A DNA stretch of 64,000 nucleotides from G963663615 sp963663615 (GCA_963663615.1 OY760517.1:4152493-4216492); one strand, 5' to 3'. Positions 36,028 to 45,836 are shown, counted from the stretch's first letter. Translations and numbers: made by a program. The notes: generated by a model from the sequence alone, not told the origin.

Positions 36028-36822
36028 ATGGAAATTTTAGGCTACATAGCTGCTGTATTTATAGGTCTTAGTCTCGGACTTATTGGAGGTGGTGGTTCAA
36101 TATTAACAGTACCGGTTCTCGTTTATATACTTGCCATTGAGCCTGTTAAAGCCACTGCTTATTCGCTATTTATTGTTGGTTTAACAAGTTTGTTTGGTAC
36201 AATTGCTTATATAAAAAAGGAACTGGTTAGTTATAAAACTGCTGTTGTTTTTGCTGTGCCGGCGTTTATTGCTGTGTTTTTAACACGCAAGTTTATAATA
36301 CCTGCTATCCCCGATTTAATATTCTCTTTGGGAGGTTTTCATTTTACAAAAGGCATATTTATAATGATGATATTTGCATTACTTATGCTTGCCGCTTCAG
36401 TTTCCATGATACGCAACAAACGAGCGGAAGGTGAAGATACCGAAATTCATTTTGACTTCCCTATGATATTTCTTGAAGGCATTGTGGTTGGTATTTTAAC
36501 AGGATTTGTTGGTGCAGGTGGTGGATTTCTTATTATTCCGGCACTGGTTATTCTTGCCCGCTTGCCAATGAAAATGGCTGTTGGAACTTCATTGATGATA
36601 ATTGCTGCCAAATCTCTTCTTGGTTTTCTGGGTGATGTATCCGAGATGAATATCGAATGGATGTTCCTTGCAAAGTTTTCGGTATTTACTGTTGCTGGCA
36701 TTTTTATTGGCAGCTATCTTGCAAAATTTATTGATGGTAAAAAACTTAAACCCGCTTTCGGCTGGTTCGTGCTGATAATGGGTATATATATTATGACCAA
36801 AGAAATTTATTCAGGAATGTAA
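36028..36822 (+). CDS. TauE/SafE-family sulfite-exporter-like membrane protein
   Basis: The 264-residue protein has about eight membrane segments and the two TauE repeats, each marked by a Gly-rich turn: 'GLIGGGGSILTVPVLVYI' near residue 15 and 'GFVGAGGGFLIIPALVIL' near residue 160. The family exports or imports small sulfur-containing anions such as sulfite or sulfoacetate. Two rhodanese proteins follow at once, supporting a sulfur role. Confidence 0.9.
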   Translation: MEILGYIAAVFIGLSLGLIGGGGSILTVPVLVYILAIEPVKATAYSLFIVGLTSLFGTIAYIKKELVSYKTAVVFAVPAFIAVFLTRKFIIPAIPDLIFSLGGFHFTKGIFIMMIFALLMLAASVSMIRNKRAEGEDTEIHFDFPMIFLEGIVVGILTGFVGAGGGFLIIPALVILARLPMKMAVGTSLMIIAAKSLLGFLGDVSEMNIEWMFLAKFSVFTVAGIFIGSYLAKFIDGKKLKPAFGWFVLIMGIYIMTKEIYSGM

Positions 36823-36848
36823 ATAATTATAATAGAAGGAAATAGATA

Positions 36849-37187
36849 ATGGGATTTTTTGGTTCAAACAATAACTCGGTTGAAAACCTTGATTCGGAAA
36901 CTTTTGAGAAAATGTTGGATGATGACCCAAACGCTGTCCTTATTGATACCAGAACTGCAGGTGAATTTAACGAAGGACACATTAAGGATTCTAAATTGAT
37001 TGATATTATGAGTCCCACTTTTCAGCAGGAAATTGATGCACTGGACAGGTCAAAGAATTATTATGTTTATTGCCGTAGCGGTAACAGGAGCTACCACGCA
37101 TGTTTGGCTATGAAACAGATGGGATTTGAAAAAGTGTACAATCTCGAAGATGGTATTATTAGCTGGTACGGTGAAGTTGTACGATAA
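36849..37187 (+). CDS. single-domain rhodanese
   Basis: The 112-residue protein is a rhodanese domain with the catalytic Cys75 in 'YVYCRSGNRSYHA' and 'VLIDTRTAGEFNEGHIKDSK'. The CRSGNRS loop is typical of active sulfurtransferases, which move sulfane sulfur to thiophilic acceptors. No signal peptide is seen, so it is cytoplasmic. It lies 27 bp after the TauE gene and 51 bp before the MBL-rhodanese gene. Confidence 0.92.
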   Translation: MGFFGSNNNSVENLDSETFEKMLDDDPNAVLIDTRTAGEFNEGHIKDSKLIDIMSPTFQQEIDALDRSKNYYVYCRSGNRSYHACLAMKQMGFEKVYNLEDGIISWYGEVVR

Positions 37188-37237
37188 ATTTATAGTAAGA
37201 GGAAAAGAAGAAATAGAATATTTACGGAGGTAATTAG

Positions 37238-38641
37238 ATGTATTTTGAACATATATATGAAAAAGGTCTTGCTCAGGCAAGTTATTTAATTGGATGTCAG
37301 GCAACGGGTGATGCTATTGTAATTGACCCAAGAAGAGATGTTGAATACTATATGGAAGCTGCTGAACGCGAAGGTATGAGGATTACCCACATTGCTGAAA
37401 CTCATATTCATGCTGATTTTTTAAGTGGTAGTCGTGAACTGGCTAATGCTACTGGTGCCAAAATGTACCTCTCTGATGAAGGTGGTTCCGATTGGGAATA
37501 CCAGTTTGATCATGTTGGCTTAAAGGATAACGATACTTTTAAGGTAGGTAATCTTAAGTTTCAGGTGTTGCATACCCCGGGACACACTCCCGAGCATATA
37601 AGCTTTTTACTTACTGATACTGCCGCAAGCACAGACCCGATTATGATATTTACCGGCGATTTTGTTTTTGTAGGTGATATTGGTCGCCCCGACTTGCTGG
37701 AAAAAGCAGCAGGCATTAAAGGCACTCAGGAACAAGGTGCACATGATATGTTCCACTCACTTAAAAAGTTTAAAGCACTACCCGATCATGTACAGGTTTG
37801 GCCAGCTCATGGTGCCGGTTCAGCTTGTGGTAAGGCTCTGGGTGCTGTACCATCATCAACCGTTGGTTACGAAAAACTTGTTAACTGGGGTTTGAAAATT
37901 GAAGATGAAGAAGAGTTTGTTAAAGCTCTGCTTGCTGGTCAGCCCGAACCACCAAAATACTTTGCCATGATGAAAAAACTTAACAAAATTGGTCCTGATG
38001 TACTTGGCGGCGTTCCACATCCGGCAAAACTTACAATGTCACAATTTAAAAAAGCTCTTGAAGAAAATGTAACTCTTGTTGATACTCGTAATAAACTGGC
38101 TTTTGCAGGGGGACATATACCGGGTGCAATCAATATTCAGGATAATTCCGCTTTTACTACTTGGGCAGGCTGGATACTAAATTATGATGATCCATATATT
38201 CTTGTAGCTCCCGAACACAGAATTAAAGAGCTTACCGAATCGCTGATAAGAATTGGACTTGATAACATTGCAGGTTATGTGTCCGATATGGATGCATGGG
38301 CTAATATGGGTCATGAAATGGAAACTCTTGAGCAATGTAATGTTAACAAGCTTAAACAAAAACTCGAAACAGATGAAATTCAGATTATTGATGTACGCGG
38401 TTATACCGAATATGAAAGTGATCATATACCAGGTGCAAATAACATATTTGCCGGATTCCTTCTGGATAATCTGGATAAAGTTAGTAAAGATAAAAAAATT
38501 GTGGTGCATTGTGCGAGTGGTGATCGCTCCAGTATTGCAGCAAGCTTGCTACTTTCCAAAGGTTACAAAAATATAATTAACCTTACTGGTGGTATTGCTG
38601 CATGGAAACAGGAAGGGTTAAATACCGAAGCTTCTGCATAA
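37238..38641 (+). CDS. MBL-fold persulfide-dioxygenase-like protein fused to two rhodanese domains
   Basis: The 467-residue protein has an N-terminal metallo-beta-lactamase domain (about 1-240) with metal ligands 'ETHIHADFLSGS' (His56, His58, Asp60), 'VLHTPGHTPEHISF' and 'GDFVFVGDIGRPDL', like ETHE1-type persulfide dioxygenases. Two rhodanese domains follow: the first (about 270-360) reads 'YILVAPEH' where the active-site loop should be and lacks the catalytic Cys, the second (about 370-465) has 'VVHCASGDRSS' with it. It probably oxidises protein or glutathione persulfide and passes sulfur on. A GGAGG ribosome-binding site precedes it. The terminator at 38691 follows. Confidence 0.92.
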   Translation: MYFEHIYEKGLAQASYLIGCQATGDAIVIDPRRDVEYYMEAAEREGMRITHIAETHIHADFLSGSRELANATGAKMYLSDEGGSDWEYQFDHVGLKDNDTFKVGNLKFQVLHTPGHTPEHISFLLTDTAASTDPIMIFTGDFVFVGDIGRPDLLEKAAGIKGTQEQGAHDMFHSLKKFKALPDHVQVWPAHGAGSACGKALGAVPSSTVGYEKLVNWGLKIEDEEEFVKALLAGQPEPPKYFAMMKKLNKIGPDVLGGVPHPAKLTMSQFKKALEENVTLVDTRNKLAFAGGHIPGAINIQDNSAFTTWAGWILNYDDPYILVAPEHRIKELTESLIRIGLDNIAGYVSDMDAWANMGHEMETLEQCNVNKLKQKLETDEIQIIDVRGYTEYESDHIPGANNIFAGFLLDNLDKVSKDKKIVVHCASGDRSSIAASLLLSKGYKNIINLTGGIAAWKQEGLNTEASA

Positions 38642-38690
38642 CTAACACTTAAATATTAAAATTTCCTGTTCTACTATATTATTCATTCTG

Positions 38691-38716
38691 GTCCTCCCTT
38701 TTGCGGAGGACTTTTT
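38691..38716 (+). terminator. Rho-independent terminator of the sulfur operon
   Basis: GTCCTCC at 38691-38697 pairs with GGAGGAC at 38705-38711 across a 7-base loop, followed by TTTTTG. It stands 50 bases after the MBL-rhodanese stop codon. Confidence 0.85.
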
Positions 38717-38781
38717 GTTTTTAGCTGCAACAACCAACCTTTAATCTTTAACTTTCGCTATTTCGTCTAAAATCACAAACA

Positions 38782-38810
38782 TTGATAATTATTTTCATTA
38801 TCTTTATAAT
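38782..38810 (+). promoter_or_regulatory. sigma70-type promoter of the LamG gene
   Basis: TTGATA at 38782-38787 and TATAAT at 38805-38810 are separated by exactly 17 bases. Start of transcription would be about 30 bases before the ATG at 38849. Confidence 0.5.
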
Positions 38811-38848
38811 GAAAAGCTATCTCTATTAAAAGGTAATGAGGTATGGGA

Positions 38849-41800
38849 ATGAGAAGAAGTTATAAAACTCTTTTAGTATTATTTTTACTCACCGGATTTT
38901 CATTTGCACAGGTTGATCCTGTTGCCTTGTGGAAAATGAATGAAGGTGAAGGAAACTCAACAACTGAACCCTATAATGGTTTGGTTGCTCAAATTGATGG
39001 ACCAAACTGGACAGAAGGGCATATTGAATACGCATTGGTTTCTAATGGTTATGGCGACCGTATTGTTGTTGCCGATAATGATTTACTCGATTTAACCACC
39101 GAAGGTTCAATTGGTTTATGGGTGAAAATACATGACTACCTTCCTTATGCAGGACTTATCCATAAAGGTGAAAAGAAAAACTGGCGTGATGAAGCCTACT
39201 CGTTACAGTTTGATCCGTCCGGTAAAAAGGTACGCGGGTATCTTTCTGGTGAAGATAGTGATATTATTCTGGATTCCGAATCTGCTCTCGACCTTGATAC
39301 ATGGTACTATATAATGTTCACCTGGAACACAAATACTTTAAAGATTTATATAAACGGCGTTCTTGATGCCGAATATAACGGTGATCACGCAATACCAAAA
39401 GTTACTAACGGAAGTATGCAGATTGCTTCGCAGCTTACCCAGAAGTACAATAACGATTTTCTCTTTTTTGGATTTGATGGTACTGTTGATGAAGTGGGTA
39501 TTGCTAATGAGTATCTCGATTCCGATGATGTTATGAGTATTTACGAAAGCTATTTACCTGATGTTGAAGAAGACGGAACTGTTATAGCCTACTGGAAATT
39601 TGACGAAGGTAGTGGTAATACAACTATTGATAGTGTAAATAACCTGCATGGAACTCTTGAAAATGTAAACTGGACAAATAGCGGGTTGGATGCTTCCGGT
39701 ATTGAGGTTACTGAAAATGATACGAGAGTTGTTGTTGAAAATAGTGATATTCTTAATCCGGATGATGAAATTTCAATAGAAGTATGGCTAAAATGGAATA
39801 TAAAGCCTGCCGAAGGAAATTCATACGCAAACCTCATTTCAAAAAATGGTGATAAACAATACCAGATACAACATAATGCCGATAACGATAAATTTGAATT
39901 TGCTGTTGAAACTGAAGATGGTCGCAGGTGGCTTCGTTCAATTACTTCACCTGAGCAGGGTGTTTGGTATTACGTAGTTGGTACATATAGCAGCAGTAAT
40001 GAAGAAATGTCAATATATGTTAATGGCGTTAAGGAAAATACTCGTAACCAGTCAGGTGAAATAGTTTCAACTGACGAGCCTATTTATATAGGAGATCATG
40101 AGTACCCTGGCAGAACCTTTAACGGTATTATTGATAATGTTAGATTATGTAACTACAAGCTTACCGATGAGGAAATTATATTAAGATACAACATGCTGAA
40201 AACAGAAGATGGTGAAGATGAAGAACAGTTTGTTCTTGAATTTAAACTTGATGAAGGTAGAGGTAATACTACCGAAAATGAATTTGGTGGTGTTCAGGGA
40301 ATACTGAACAATTCAATGGAATGGACTGATGGTAAATCGGGTTCGGCATTATTGTTCAATGGCACAGATCAGTATGTAAATTTTCCTGAAACTAATAAGC
40401 TTGAGCTTACTGGGGCTATTGGACTTGCAGCCTGGGTAAAGGCAGAGGAAAACAAAACTGCCAAAATTTGGCAAAAAGGTGACTGGGATGGTCACTCTCT
40501 TGGGCAGGATATCTGGGATGGTTGGTATGGTACAATTTCAATTGCTGAAGAAGCTTATACTCTTGACTGGGGTAGTGGCAGACCTGTTCTTGGCGAATGG
40601 TATCACCTGTTTATTACTTATGACGGCTCAATAATCAAGTTTTATGTAAATGGTGAACTCGTTAATTCTAAAGAAGTTAGCGGTACATTAAGACAAAATA
40701 ACCATCAGCTTTGTCTCGGTAGTGATAGCGGAGGGCAGAAATTTTTTAACGGTACAATAGACGAAGCTATTCTTTTGGCATTTGCACCAACATTGGAAGA
40801 ATACAATGGTTACCTAAACGGTTTTCATACCGAAGAGGTTGTATGGGAGGAACTTGAAGTTACTGGTTTTACCTCTTTCCCCTATTCTTTTGATATAAAC
40901 TCAAACGGTACAATATTTTCGGGTAACTGGGGTGGTGCCGGTATTTTCCGCTCTTCAGATGAAGGTATTACTTGGGAAAACGTTCAGTCTGGTTACTGGG
41001 TTTGGACTGTTGCTATTGATGATAATGACAATATTTATGTTGGTACCAGTTCGCATGGTGTAATAAAATCTACCGATAATGGTGATAGCTGGATTGATCT
41101 TTCAGTTGGTGCGGCTTCCAACGATTTTCGCGATATAGTTATAAGGGATAATGCAATTTATGCCTCAAGCTGGGGTGGTGGTGTTCTAAAATCAACTGAT
41201 GATGGAGCAACATGGGAAAATATTAGTTCAACCTTACCAAGTAATGTTATTCACTCTATTTCATTCGATTCGGAAAGTTCGCTTTATGCCGGTGCTTATG
41301 ATGGACTGGGTGTTTATAAAACTACTGATGATGGCACAACATGGACAAATATTGAAGTTCCATATGGTTATATATGGTCAATAGATATTGCTCCAAACGA
41401 TGATATTTTTATTGGCACCTACGGTGGTCCGAATGATGATGGGGTTGGATTATATATTTCCGGAGATGAGGGTGAAAGTTGGAATAAGATTAGCGAGTTT
41501 GACGGACTAAATATTTACGGCGTTAACTTTGTTGATGATCAGGTGTTTATTATGACCTGGGAAAATGGAATGTATGTTAACGGAAGCGGTAACGAAAATG
41601 TTGAAAGCGTAAACGACTGGATAAGCTTCAACTCCGGTTTGCAAAGTGGTGAGGTATCAGCCAGTATTGTGTTGCCGGACGGTACAATACTACTTGGTAC
41701 AGGTGATTCAAGGCTTTACAAAAATTTTGATGATATTACAGATGTAAAGGAAAGCAAAAATAGCATTGAACCGGAAGGATACGCTATGGTACAAAACTAT

Positions 41801-42052
41801 CCAAACCCATTTAATCCTTCAACCATTATAAATTTCTCTTTACCTGTAGAAGCTCATGTAACTATAACAATGTACAATACATTGGGTCAGAAAGTAAAGG
41901 ATATTGTTAGTAGTAATTTTGTTGCTGGAACACAGACATTTAATTTTAATGCTTCTGAGTTGGCATCTGGTATTTATATTTATCAAATATCTGCTCAAGG
42001 TGTTGATGGCAGTAGCTTTATTGATGCAAAAAAGATGATTCTTATGAAATAG
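38849..42052 (+). CDS. large T9SS-sorted protein with three LamG domains and a propeller
   Basis: The 1067-residue protein has a signal peptide (ending FSFAQ), then three concanavalin A/LamG-like domains (about 20-230, 240-450, 460-660), each marked by 'FDGTVDEVGIA'-type ends ('FNGIIDNVRLCNYKL', 'FNGTIDEAILLAF') and by 'MNEGEGN', 'FDEGSGNTTIDSVN' and 'LDEGRGNTTENEFG' openings. Next is a BNR-like propeller (about 670-960, repeats such as 'FRSSDEGITWENVQSG', 'KSTDNGDSWIDLS'), and the T9SS sorting domain ('MVQNYPNPFNPSTIINF'). A surface glycan-binding or adhesion role is inferred. ATG 38849 has GAGG seven bases upstream, a better fit than ATG 38843. Confidence 0.88.
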   Translation: MRRSYKTLLVLFLLTGFSFAQVDPVALWKMNEGEGNSTTEPYNGLVAQIDGPNWTEGHIEYALVSNGYGDRIVVADNDLLDLTTEGSIGLWVKIHDYLPYAGLIHKGEKKNWRDEAYSLQFDPSGKKVRGYLSGEDSDIILDSESALDLDTWYYIMFTWNTNTLKIYINGVLDAEYNGDHAIPKVTNGSMQIASQLTQKYNNDFLFFGFDGTVDEVGIANEYLDSDDVMSIYESYLPDVEEDGTVIAYWKFDEGSGNTTIDSVNNLHGTLENVNWTNSGLDASGIEVTENDTRVVVENSDILNPDDEISIEVWLKWNIKPAEGNSYANLISKNGDKQYQIQHNADNDKFEFAVETEDGRRWLRSITSPEQGVWYYVVGTYSSSNEEMSIYVNGVKENTRNQSGEIVSTDEPIYIGDHEYPGRTFNGIIDNVRLCNYKLTDEEIILRYNMLKTEDGEDEEQFVLEFKLDEGRGNTTENEFGGVQGILNNSMEWTDGKSGSALLFNGTDQYVNFPETNKLELTGAIGLAAWVKAEENKTAKIWQKGDWDGHSLGQDIWDGWYGTISIAEEAYTLDWGSGRPVLGEWYHLFITYDGSIIKFYVNGELVNSKEVSGTLRQNNHQLCLGSDSGGQKFFNGTIDEAILLAFAPTLEEYNGYLNGFHTEEVVWEELEVTGFTSFPYSFDINSNGTIFSGNWGGAGIFRSSDEGITWENVQSGYWVWTVAIDDNDNIYVGTSSHGVIKSTDNGDSWIDLSVGAASNDFRDIVIRDNAIYASSWGGGVLKSTDDGATWENISSTLPSNVIHSISFDSESSLYAGAYDGLGVYKTTDDGTTWTNIEVPYGYIWSIDIAPNDDIFIGTYGGPNDDGVGLYISGDEGESWNKISEFDGLNIYGVNFVDDQVFIMTWENGMYVNGSGNENVESVNDWISFNSGLQSGEVSASIVLPDGTILLGTGDSRLYKNFDDITDVKESKNSIEPEGYAMVQNYPNPFNPSTIINFSLPVEAHVTITMYNTLGQKVKDIVSSNFVAGTQTFNFNASELASGIYIYQISAQGVDGSSFIDAKKMILMK

Positions 42053-42099
42053 TAATGATTGGAATTAGCTCATCTTTTTAGGATTCAAACAATTATAAT

Positions 42100-42140
42100 C
42101 CCCGAAATTTGTTTTACAGAGTTTCGGGGATTTTTTATTT
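42100..42140 (+). terminator. Rho-independent terminator after the LamG gene
   Basis: CCCCGAAA at 42100-42107 pairs perfectly with TTTCGGGG at 42122-42129, followed by ATTTTTTATTTT. It stands about 50 bases after the stop codon of the LamG gene. Confidence 0.88.
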
Positions 42141-42286
42141 TGTAAATATTCAGGGGAGATGTCTGGCAGTTTGTTGTTGAAATTTTGGTAGCACAAATAT
42201 TTACACATTTTGTTAGCGATTATTTATTACAAACAAATATGGATATTAAAATAGTGTTGGGCGACACTTTATGCCGCCCATAAAAA

Positions 42287-42928
42287 TTAGTCAACCTGGT
42301 AAAGTAAATTGGGCAGCTTAACCTTTAAACCGGTATTCTCACCGTAAAGGTCACTTTTTTGGTCACCAACACAAAGTATAATATCATAACCCTTTGATTC
42401 TACAATTTCCTTGCGTTTTGCAGGTTTGTACACGGTAGCTTTGGTTTTAAGCTCATCTTCCATACGAACAATAAGGGTATCGAAGCGTGAATATCCTACA
42501 TTCATAAGGTTAACATAAGTTGCTTTATAGCCCTTGTAATTTCTGCCTGTAAGAAAAATTATGTTTACATCTTTTTCAACAAGGTAATCGTATAAACGCT
42601 TAACTTCATTAATTGCTGTTGCCTCAGCTTTACTTACCCATTCTTCCCACAGAGGCGGGTAGTAGCCAAAACCAATTTCCTTTATGTGTTTGTAATTCGA
42701 AAGACTTGTTTCGTCCACATCAAAAACAGCAGCTTTTGTGTTATCGAGTTTCATTTCCTTTAGTTTTGCAAGGGTTTCATCAACTACTACTTTTAATTCC
42801 TTTTCGTATTCACCCTTTTCGTACCAAACCTTTACATCATGTTTGGCAGCAGAAAGATTTAATATTTTCTGTTCGGCACAGGAAACAAGCAGAACAGATA
42901 CTAATACCAGAAAAAATGCTTTTTTCAT
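42287..42928 (-). CDS. class B-like HAD acid phosphatase lipoprotein (e(P4)/OlpA-type)
   Basis: The 213-residue protein has a lipobox ('LVSVLLVSCAEQ') and the HAD acid-phosphatase DDDD motif: 'AAVFDVDETSLSNYKH', 'IIFLTGRNYKGYKATYV' and 'LCVGDQKSDLYGE'. Family members dephosphorylate nucleotides such as NMN and AMP at the outer membrane so that the nucleosides can be taken up. ATG 42928 is chosen over 42991, which would overlap the SDR gene and lack a signal. The gene starts 8 bp past the SDR stop, so they may be cotranscribed. Confidence 0.88.
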   Translation of the reverse strand: MKKAFFLVLVSVLLVSCAEQKILNLSAAKHDVKVWYEKGEYEKELKVVVDETLAKLKEMKLDNTKAAVFDVDETSLSNYKHIKEIGFGYYPPLWEEWVSKAEATAINEVKRLYDYLVEKDVNIIFLTGRNYKGYKATYVNLMNVGYSRFDTLIVRMEDELKTKATVYKPAKRKEIVESKGYDIILCVGDQKSDLYGENTGLKVKLPNLLYQVD

Positions 42929-42935
42929 TTTACGC

Positions 42936-43691
42936 CTATATTTTTGATTTTGATAATTTTTGTAATAGTGTTGTTGGTAATAATAATGCAAGTTTTGCTA
43001 TATAGTTCATCTGCCAGGGAAAACTTATCATACGTTTTTGTTTTGCCACATTTTTTAGGATGATAGATGCGGCACGTTCAGGTAACATTAAAAAAGGCAT
43101 ATCAAATTTGTTTTGTGCGGTCATATCGGTTTTTACAAAACCGGGACGTATTGTTCCAACTTTAACATTGTATGGCTTTAGTTCTGTACCAAGTGCTTCC
43201 ATAAACGTGGTAAGTGCAGCTTTGCTTGCACAATATGCAGCACTTCCGGCAAAGCCCCTTACATCGGCAATGCTGCTGGTTACTGCTATGTAACCGCTTT
43301 TTCGTTCAATCATACCAGGTAGCAATTTTTCAATAAAGTAAATCGGACCCATAAAATTGGTATTAATAGTTTTGTTTACTAATCCCGAATCAAAATTGTC
43401 GGGGAAGTTTGATGTCCCAAATCCGGCGTTAAGAATTGCAAAATCGAATATTGGATTATCTCCGGAAATAGTATTCCAGGCTGAAGTAATTTCTTCCTTG
43501 TTAGTAACATCGCAAGCATGTATTTTAATATTGGCTTTGCAATTACCATATCCGCTTTTTAGCGAATCAATATTTCGCGATAGTGCATATACTGTACAGT
43601 TAATATCGGAAAGCTGATCAAGTATTGCTTTTCCAATACCACGGGAGGCTCCAACAAGTAGAATAGTTTTGTTTTCAAGCTTTGCTTTCAT
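42936..43691 (-). CDS. short-chain dehydrogenase/reductase
   Basis: The 251-residue protein has the SDR signatures: cofactor loop 'LLVGASRGIGKAIL' (TGxxxGxG-like), 'FAILNAGFGTSNF' (NAG), the catalytic Ser in 'AVTSSIADV' and 'YCASKAALTTFMEA' (YxxxK). It reduces a carbonyl or oxidises an alcohol with NAD(P); substrate unknown. The C-terminal segment 'MISFPWQMNYIAKLALLLPT' is hydrophobic and may attach to the membrane. It is divergent from the DUF3109 gene. Confidence 0.88.
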   Translation of the reverse strand: MKAKLENKTILLVGASRGIGKAILDQLSDINCTVYALSRNIDSLKSGYGNCKANIKIHACDVTNKEEITSAWNTISGDNPIFDFAILNAGFGTSNFPDNFDSGLVNKTINTNFMGPIYFIEKLLPGMIERKSGYIAVTSSIADVRGFAGSAAYCASKAALTTFMEALGTELKPYNVKVGTIRPGFVKTDMTAQNKFDMPFLMLPERAASIILKNVAKQKRMISFPWQMNYIAKLALLLPTTLLQKLSKSKI

Positions 43692-43783
43692 TACACTTTG
43701 TTTTAATTGTATTGATAAAGTAAATTATTTTACTAAAATAAGTATTAAATCAATGTTATCTTTTATTATATTGCAAAAAATTT

Positions 43784-43791
43784 TAACTTTG
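43784..43791 (+). promoter_or_regulatory. TAACTTTG promoter-like element before the DUF3109-rpoN operon
   Basis: TAACTTTG fits TANNTTTG and lies 21 bases upstream of the ATG at 43813, a plausible -7 position. No -33 box is clear. Confidence 0.35.
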
Positions 43792-43812
43792 TATCAAAAA
43801 TTATTCCATGAG

Positions 43813-44379
43813 ATGATAAAAGACATAGCAGACATAGATGATGTGCTCCTTAACAAGGAGATATTTACCGAGAAATTCAAGTGCGATCTTGGAGCTTGTA
43901 AAGGTGCGTGCTGCACTATGGAAAGTGAGCTGGGTGCACCTGTTGAAGAAAGCGAAATTGAACAGATTGAAAATGAACTTGATACAATTCTTGAAGCACT
44001 ACCCAAATGGCAGGCAGAGGTAGTGAAGAAGTACGGTTATTGGGAGGAAAAGCAGGGACAGTTAATGATAAAAAGCATTAACAACAAGGAATGTGTTTTT
44101 GCTATTTATGATGATGGTATTGCCCGCTGTGCAATTGAAAAATTGTATTTTGACAAAAAAGTTAAGTTCAGAAAGCCAATCTCATGTTTCCTTTTCCCAA
44201 TTCGTATCTCGGAGTTTGGTGGTCCGGTTATACGTTATGAACGTTACGATGATTGTATTCCGGCAATGAAAAATGGGGAAGAGGAAAACGTTACTGTTTT
44301 TGAGTTTTGTAAGGATTCGCTAATCGAAAGATTTGGTGAAGACTGGTATAATAAAGCTAAAAAAATAGCAGGGAGCTAA
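43813..44379 (+). CDS. DUF3109-family cysteine-cluster protein
   Basis: The 188-residue protein carries the DUF3109 cysteine pattern: 'FKCDLGACKGACCTMESELG', later 'ECVFAIYDDGIARCAIEKLY', 'KPISCFLFPIRI' and 'RYDDCIPAM'. The eight or so Cys probably bind an Fe-S cluster or zinc, as in YkgJ-like proteins; there is no experimental role. ATG 43813 is chosen because the longer frame from 43669 overlaps the SDR gene on the other strand. It lies 3 bp before the rpoN ATG, so the two are cotranscribed. Confidence 0.82.
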   Translation: MIKDIADIDDVLLNKEIFTEKFKCDLGACKGACCTMESELGAPVEESEIEQIENELDTILEALPKWQAEVVKKYGYWEEKQGQLMIKSINNKECVFAIYDDGIARCAIEKLYFDKKVKFRKPISCFLFPIRISEFGGPVIRYERYDDCIPAMKNGEEENVTVFEFCKDSLIERFGEDWYNKAKKIAGS

Positions 44380-44381
44380 AA

Positions 44382-45836
44382 ATGTTATCGTTACAACAAA
44401 GGTTAGCTCAACAACAAAAACTGTCTCCTCAGCAGATTCAGTATCAAAAGCTACTGCAGTTAAATACCCTTAGTCTTGAGCAGCGAATTAAAGCTGAACT
44501 GGAAGTTAATCCGGTACTTGAGGAAGGTGAGTTTGACGAGCAAGAACTTGGTCTTGATGAAAAAGCTGATGATGAATCTTCTGATGAGATAGATGAGCCT
44601 GAAGTAAATCAGGAAGATGAGTTTGATGTTGAAGATTACATGAATGATGCCGACCTTGATAATGACCGCATTAATAAAAGTCCGGATGATGAGCAGACAC
44701 AACCGCTTGCACCGGCAAGGTCATCATTAAGGGAGCAGCTTATAGATCAGCTTCACATGTTCGAAATGGATGAAGAAAAAACTATTCTTGGTGAAACTAT
44801 TATTTATAGTATAGACAAGGATGGTTACCTTAAAACCGATCTTGAAAAGATTGTTAAGGAGCTTCAATTATTTGAACACATGGATGTAACTATGCAGGAT
44901 GCTGACGAGGTACTAACACTAATACAGCAGTTTGAACCTGCAGGTATTGGAGCCCGTTCTTTACAGGAATGTTTACTTATTCAGCTTCATGTTGGCAGTT
45001 ACGATCCATATTACTCCTACCTTGCCGAAAAAATACTAACCGAACATTATAAGGATTTTGTTAACAAAAGGTTCGATAACATCCAGAAACACATGGACCT
45101 ATCGCGTAACACCCTCAAGGCGGTTGTTGAACTTATATACAAGCTTAATCCAAAACCGGGTGAGGGCAATATTGATTCGGAACAGGCTAATCAGATTACA
45201 CCCGATTTCCTGATTGAGAAACTTGACGATAATTACATAGTTTCGCTTAATGATAAAAGTGTTCCTTCGGTTACTATAAGTAAAACTTATCTCGAAATGA
45301 TTAACTCTAACAAACGTAAGCGTAAAATTAGTAAAAGAGATAAGGAAACGCATAAGTTCTTGCGCGAAAAATTTGAATCGGCTAAATGGTTTATTGCTTC
45401 TATTCAGCAACGCCGAAATACACTGATGAAAATAATGCGTGCTATTGTTGAAAAACAATACGAGTTTTTTGATGTGGGTCCGAAAGCACTGAAACCTATG
45501 ATATACAAGGATATTGCTGATGAAGTATTAATGGATATTTCAACCATTAGCCGAGTTGTAAATGGCAAGTATGTTGAAAGTCCGGTTGGTATTCATGAGC
45601 TAAAATATTTCTTTAGTGAAGGACTTTCAACTGATAGCGGGTCGGAAGTATCCAACAAGCATATTAAGGAGCTTATAAAGGAAATTTGCGATAGTGAACC
45701 AAAAGCACATCCGTTCAGTGATGAAAAAATTGCCAAAATACTGGTTGGTAAAGGTATTCATATTGCACGCCGTACCGTTGCCAAATATCGCGAACAGTTA
45801 AATATTCCTGTGGCAAGGTTAAGAAAGGAATTATGA
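44382..45836 (+). CDS. rpoN: RNA polymerase sigma-54 factor
   Basis: The 484-residue protein has the three sigma54 regions: region I Gln-rich 'LQQRLAQQQKLSPQQIQYQK', an acidic region II (about 45-105), the core-binding region 'IIYSIDKDGYLKTDLEKI', then DNA-binding 'SRVVNGKYVESPVGIHELKY' and the RpoN box 'ARRTVAKYRE' that reads the -24 element. It recruits core polymerase to -24/-12 promoters and needs an activator such as the one at 21128. The next gene overlaps its stop (ATGA). Confidence 0.95.
   Translation: MLSLQQRLAQQQKLSPQQIQYQKLLQLNTLSLEQRIKAELEVNPVLEEGEFDEQELGLDEKADDESSDEIDEPEVNQEDEFDVEDYMNDADLDNDRINKSPDDEQTQPLAPARSSLREQLIDQLHMFEMDEEKTILGETIIYSIDKDGYLKTDLEKIVKELQLFEHMDVTMQDADEVLTLIQQFEPAGIGARSLQECLLIQLHVGSYDPYYSYLAEKILTEHYKDFVNKRFDNIQKHMDLSRNTLKAVVELIYKLNPKPGEGNIDSEQANQITPDFLIEKLDDNYIVSLNDKSVPSVTISKTYLEMINSNKRKRKISKRDKETHKFLREKFESAKWFIASIQQRRNTLMKIMRAIVEKQYEFFDVGPKALKPMIYKDIADEVLMDISTISRVVNGKYVESPVGIHELKYFFSEGLSTDSGSEVSNKHIKELIKEICDSEPKAHPFSDEKIAKILVGKGIHIARRTVAKYREQLNIPVARLRKEL

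Noticed and set aside
42613..43005. Plus-strand open frame of 130 codons over the acid phosphatase
   Set aside because: It is the complement of a gene with full HAD motifs and a lipoprotein signal.
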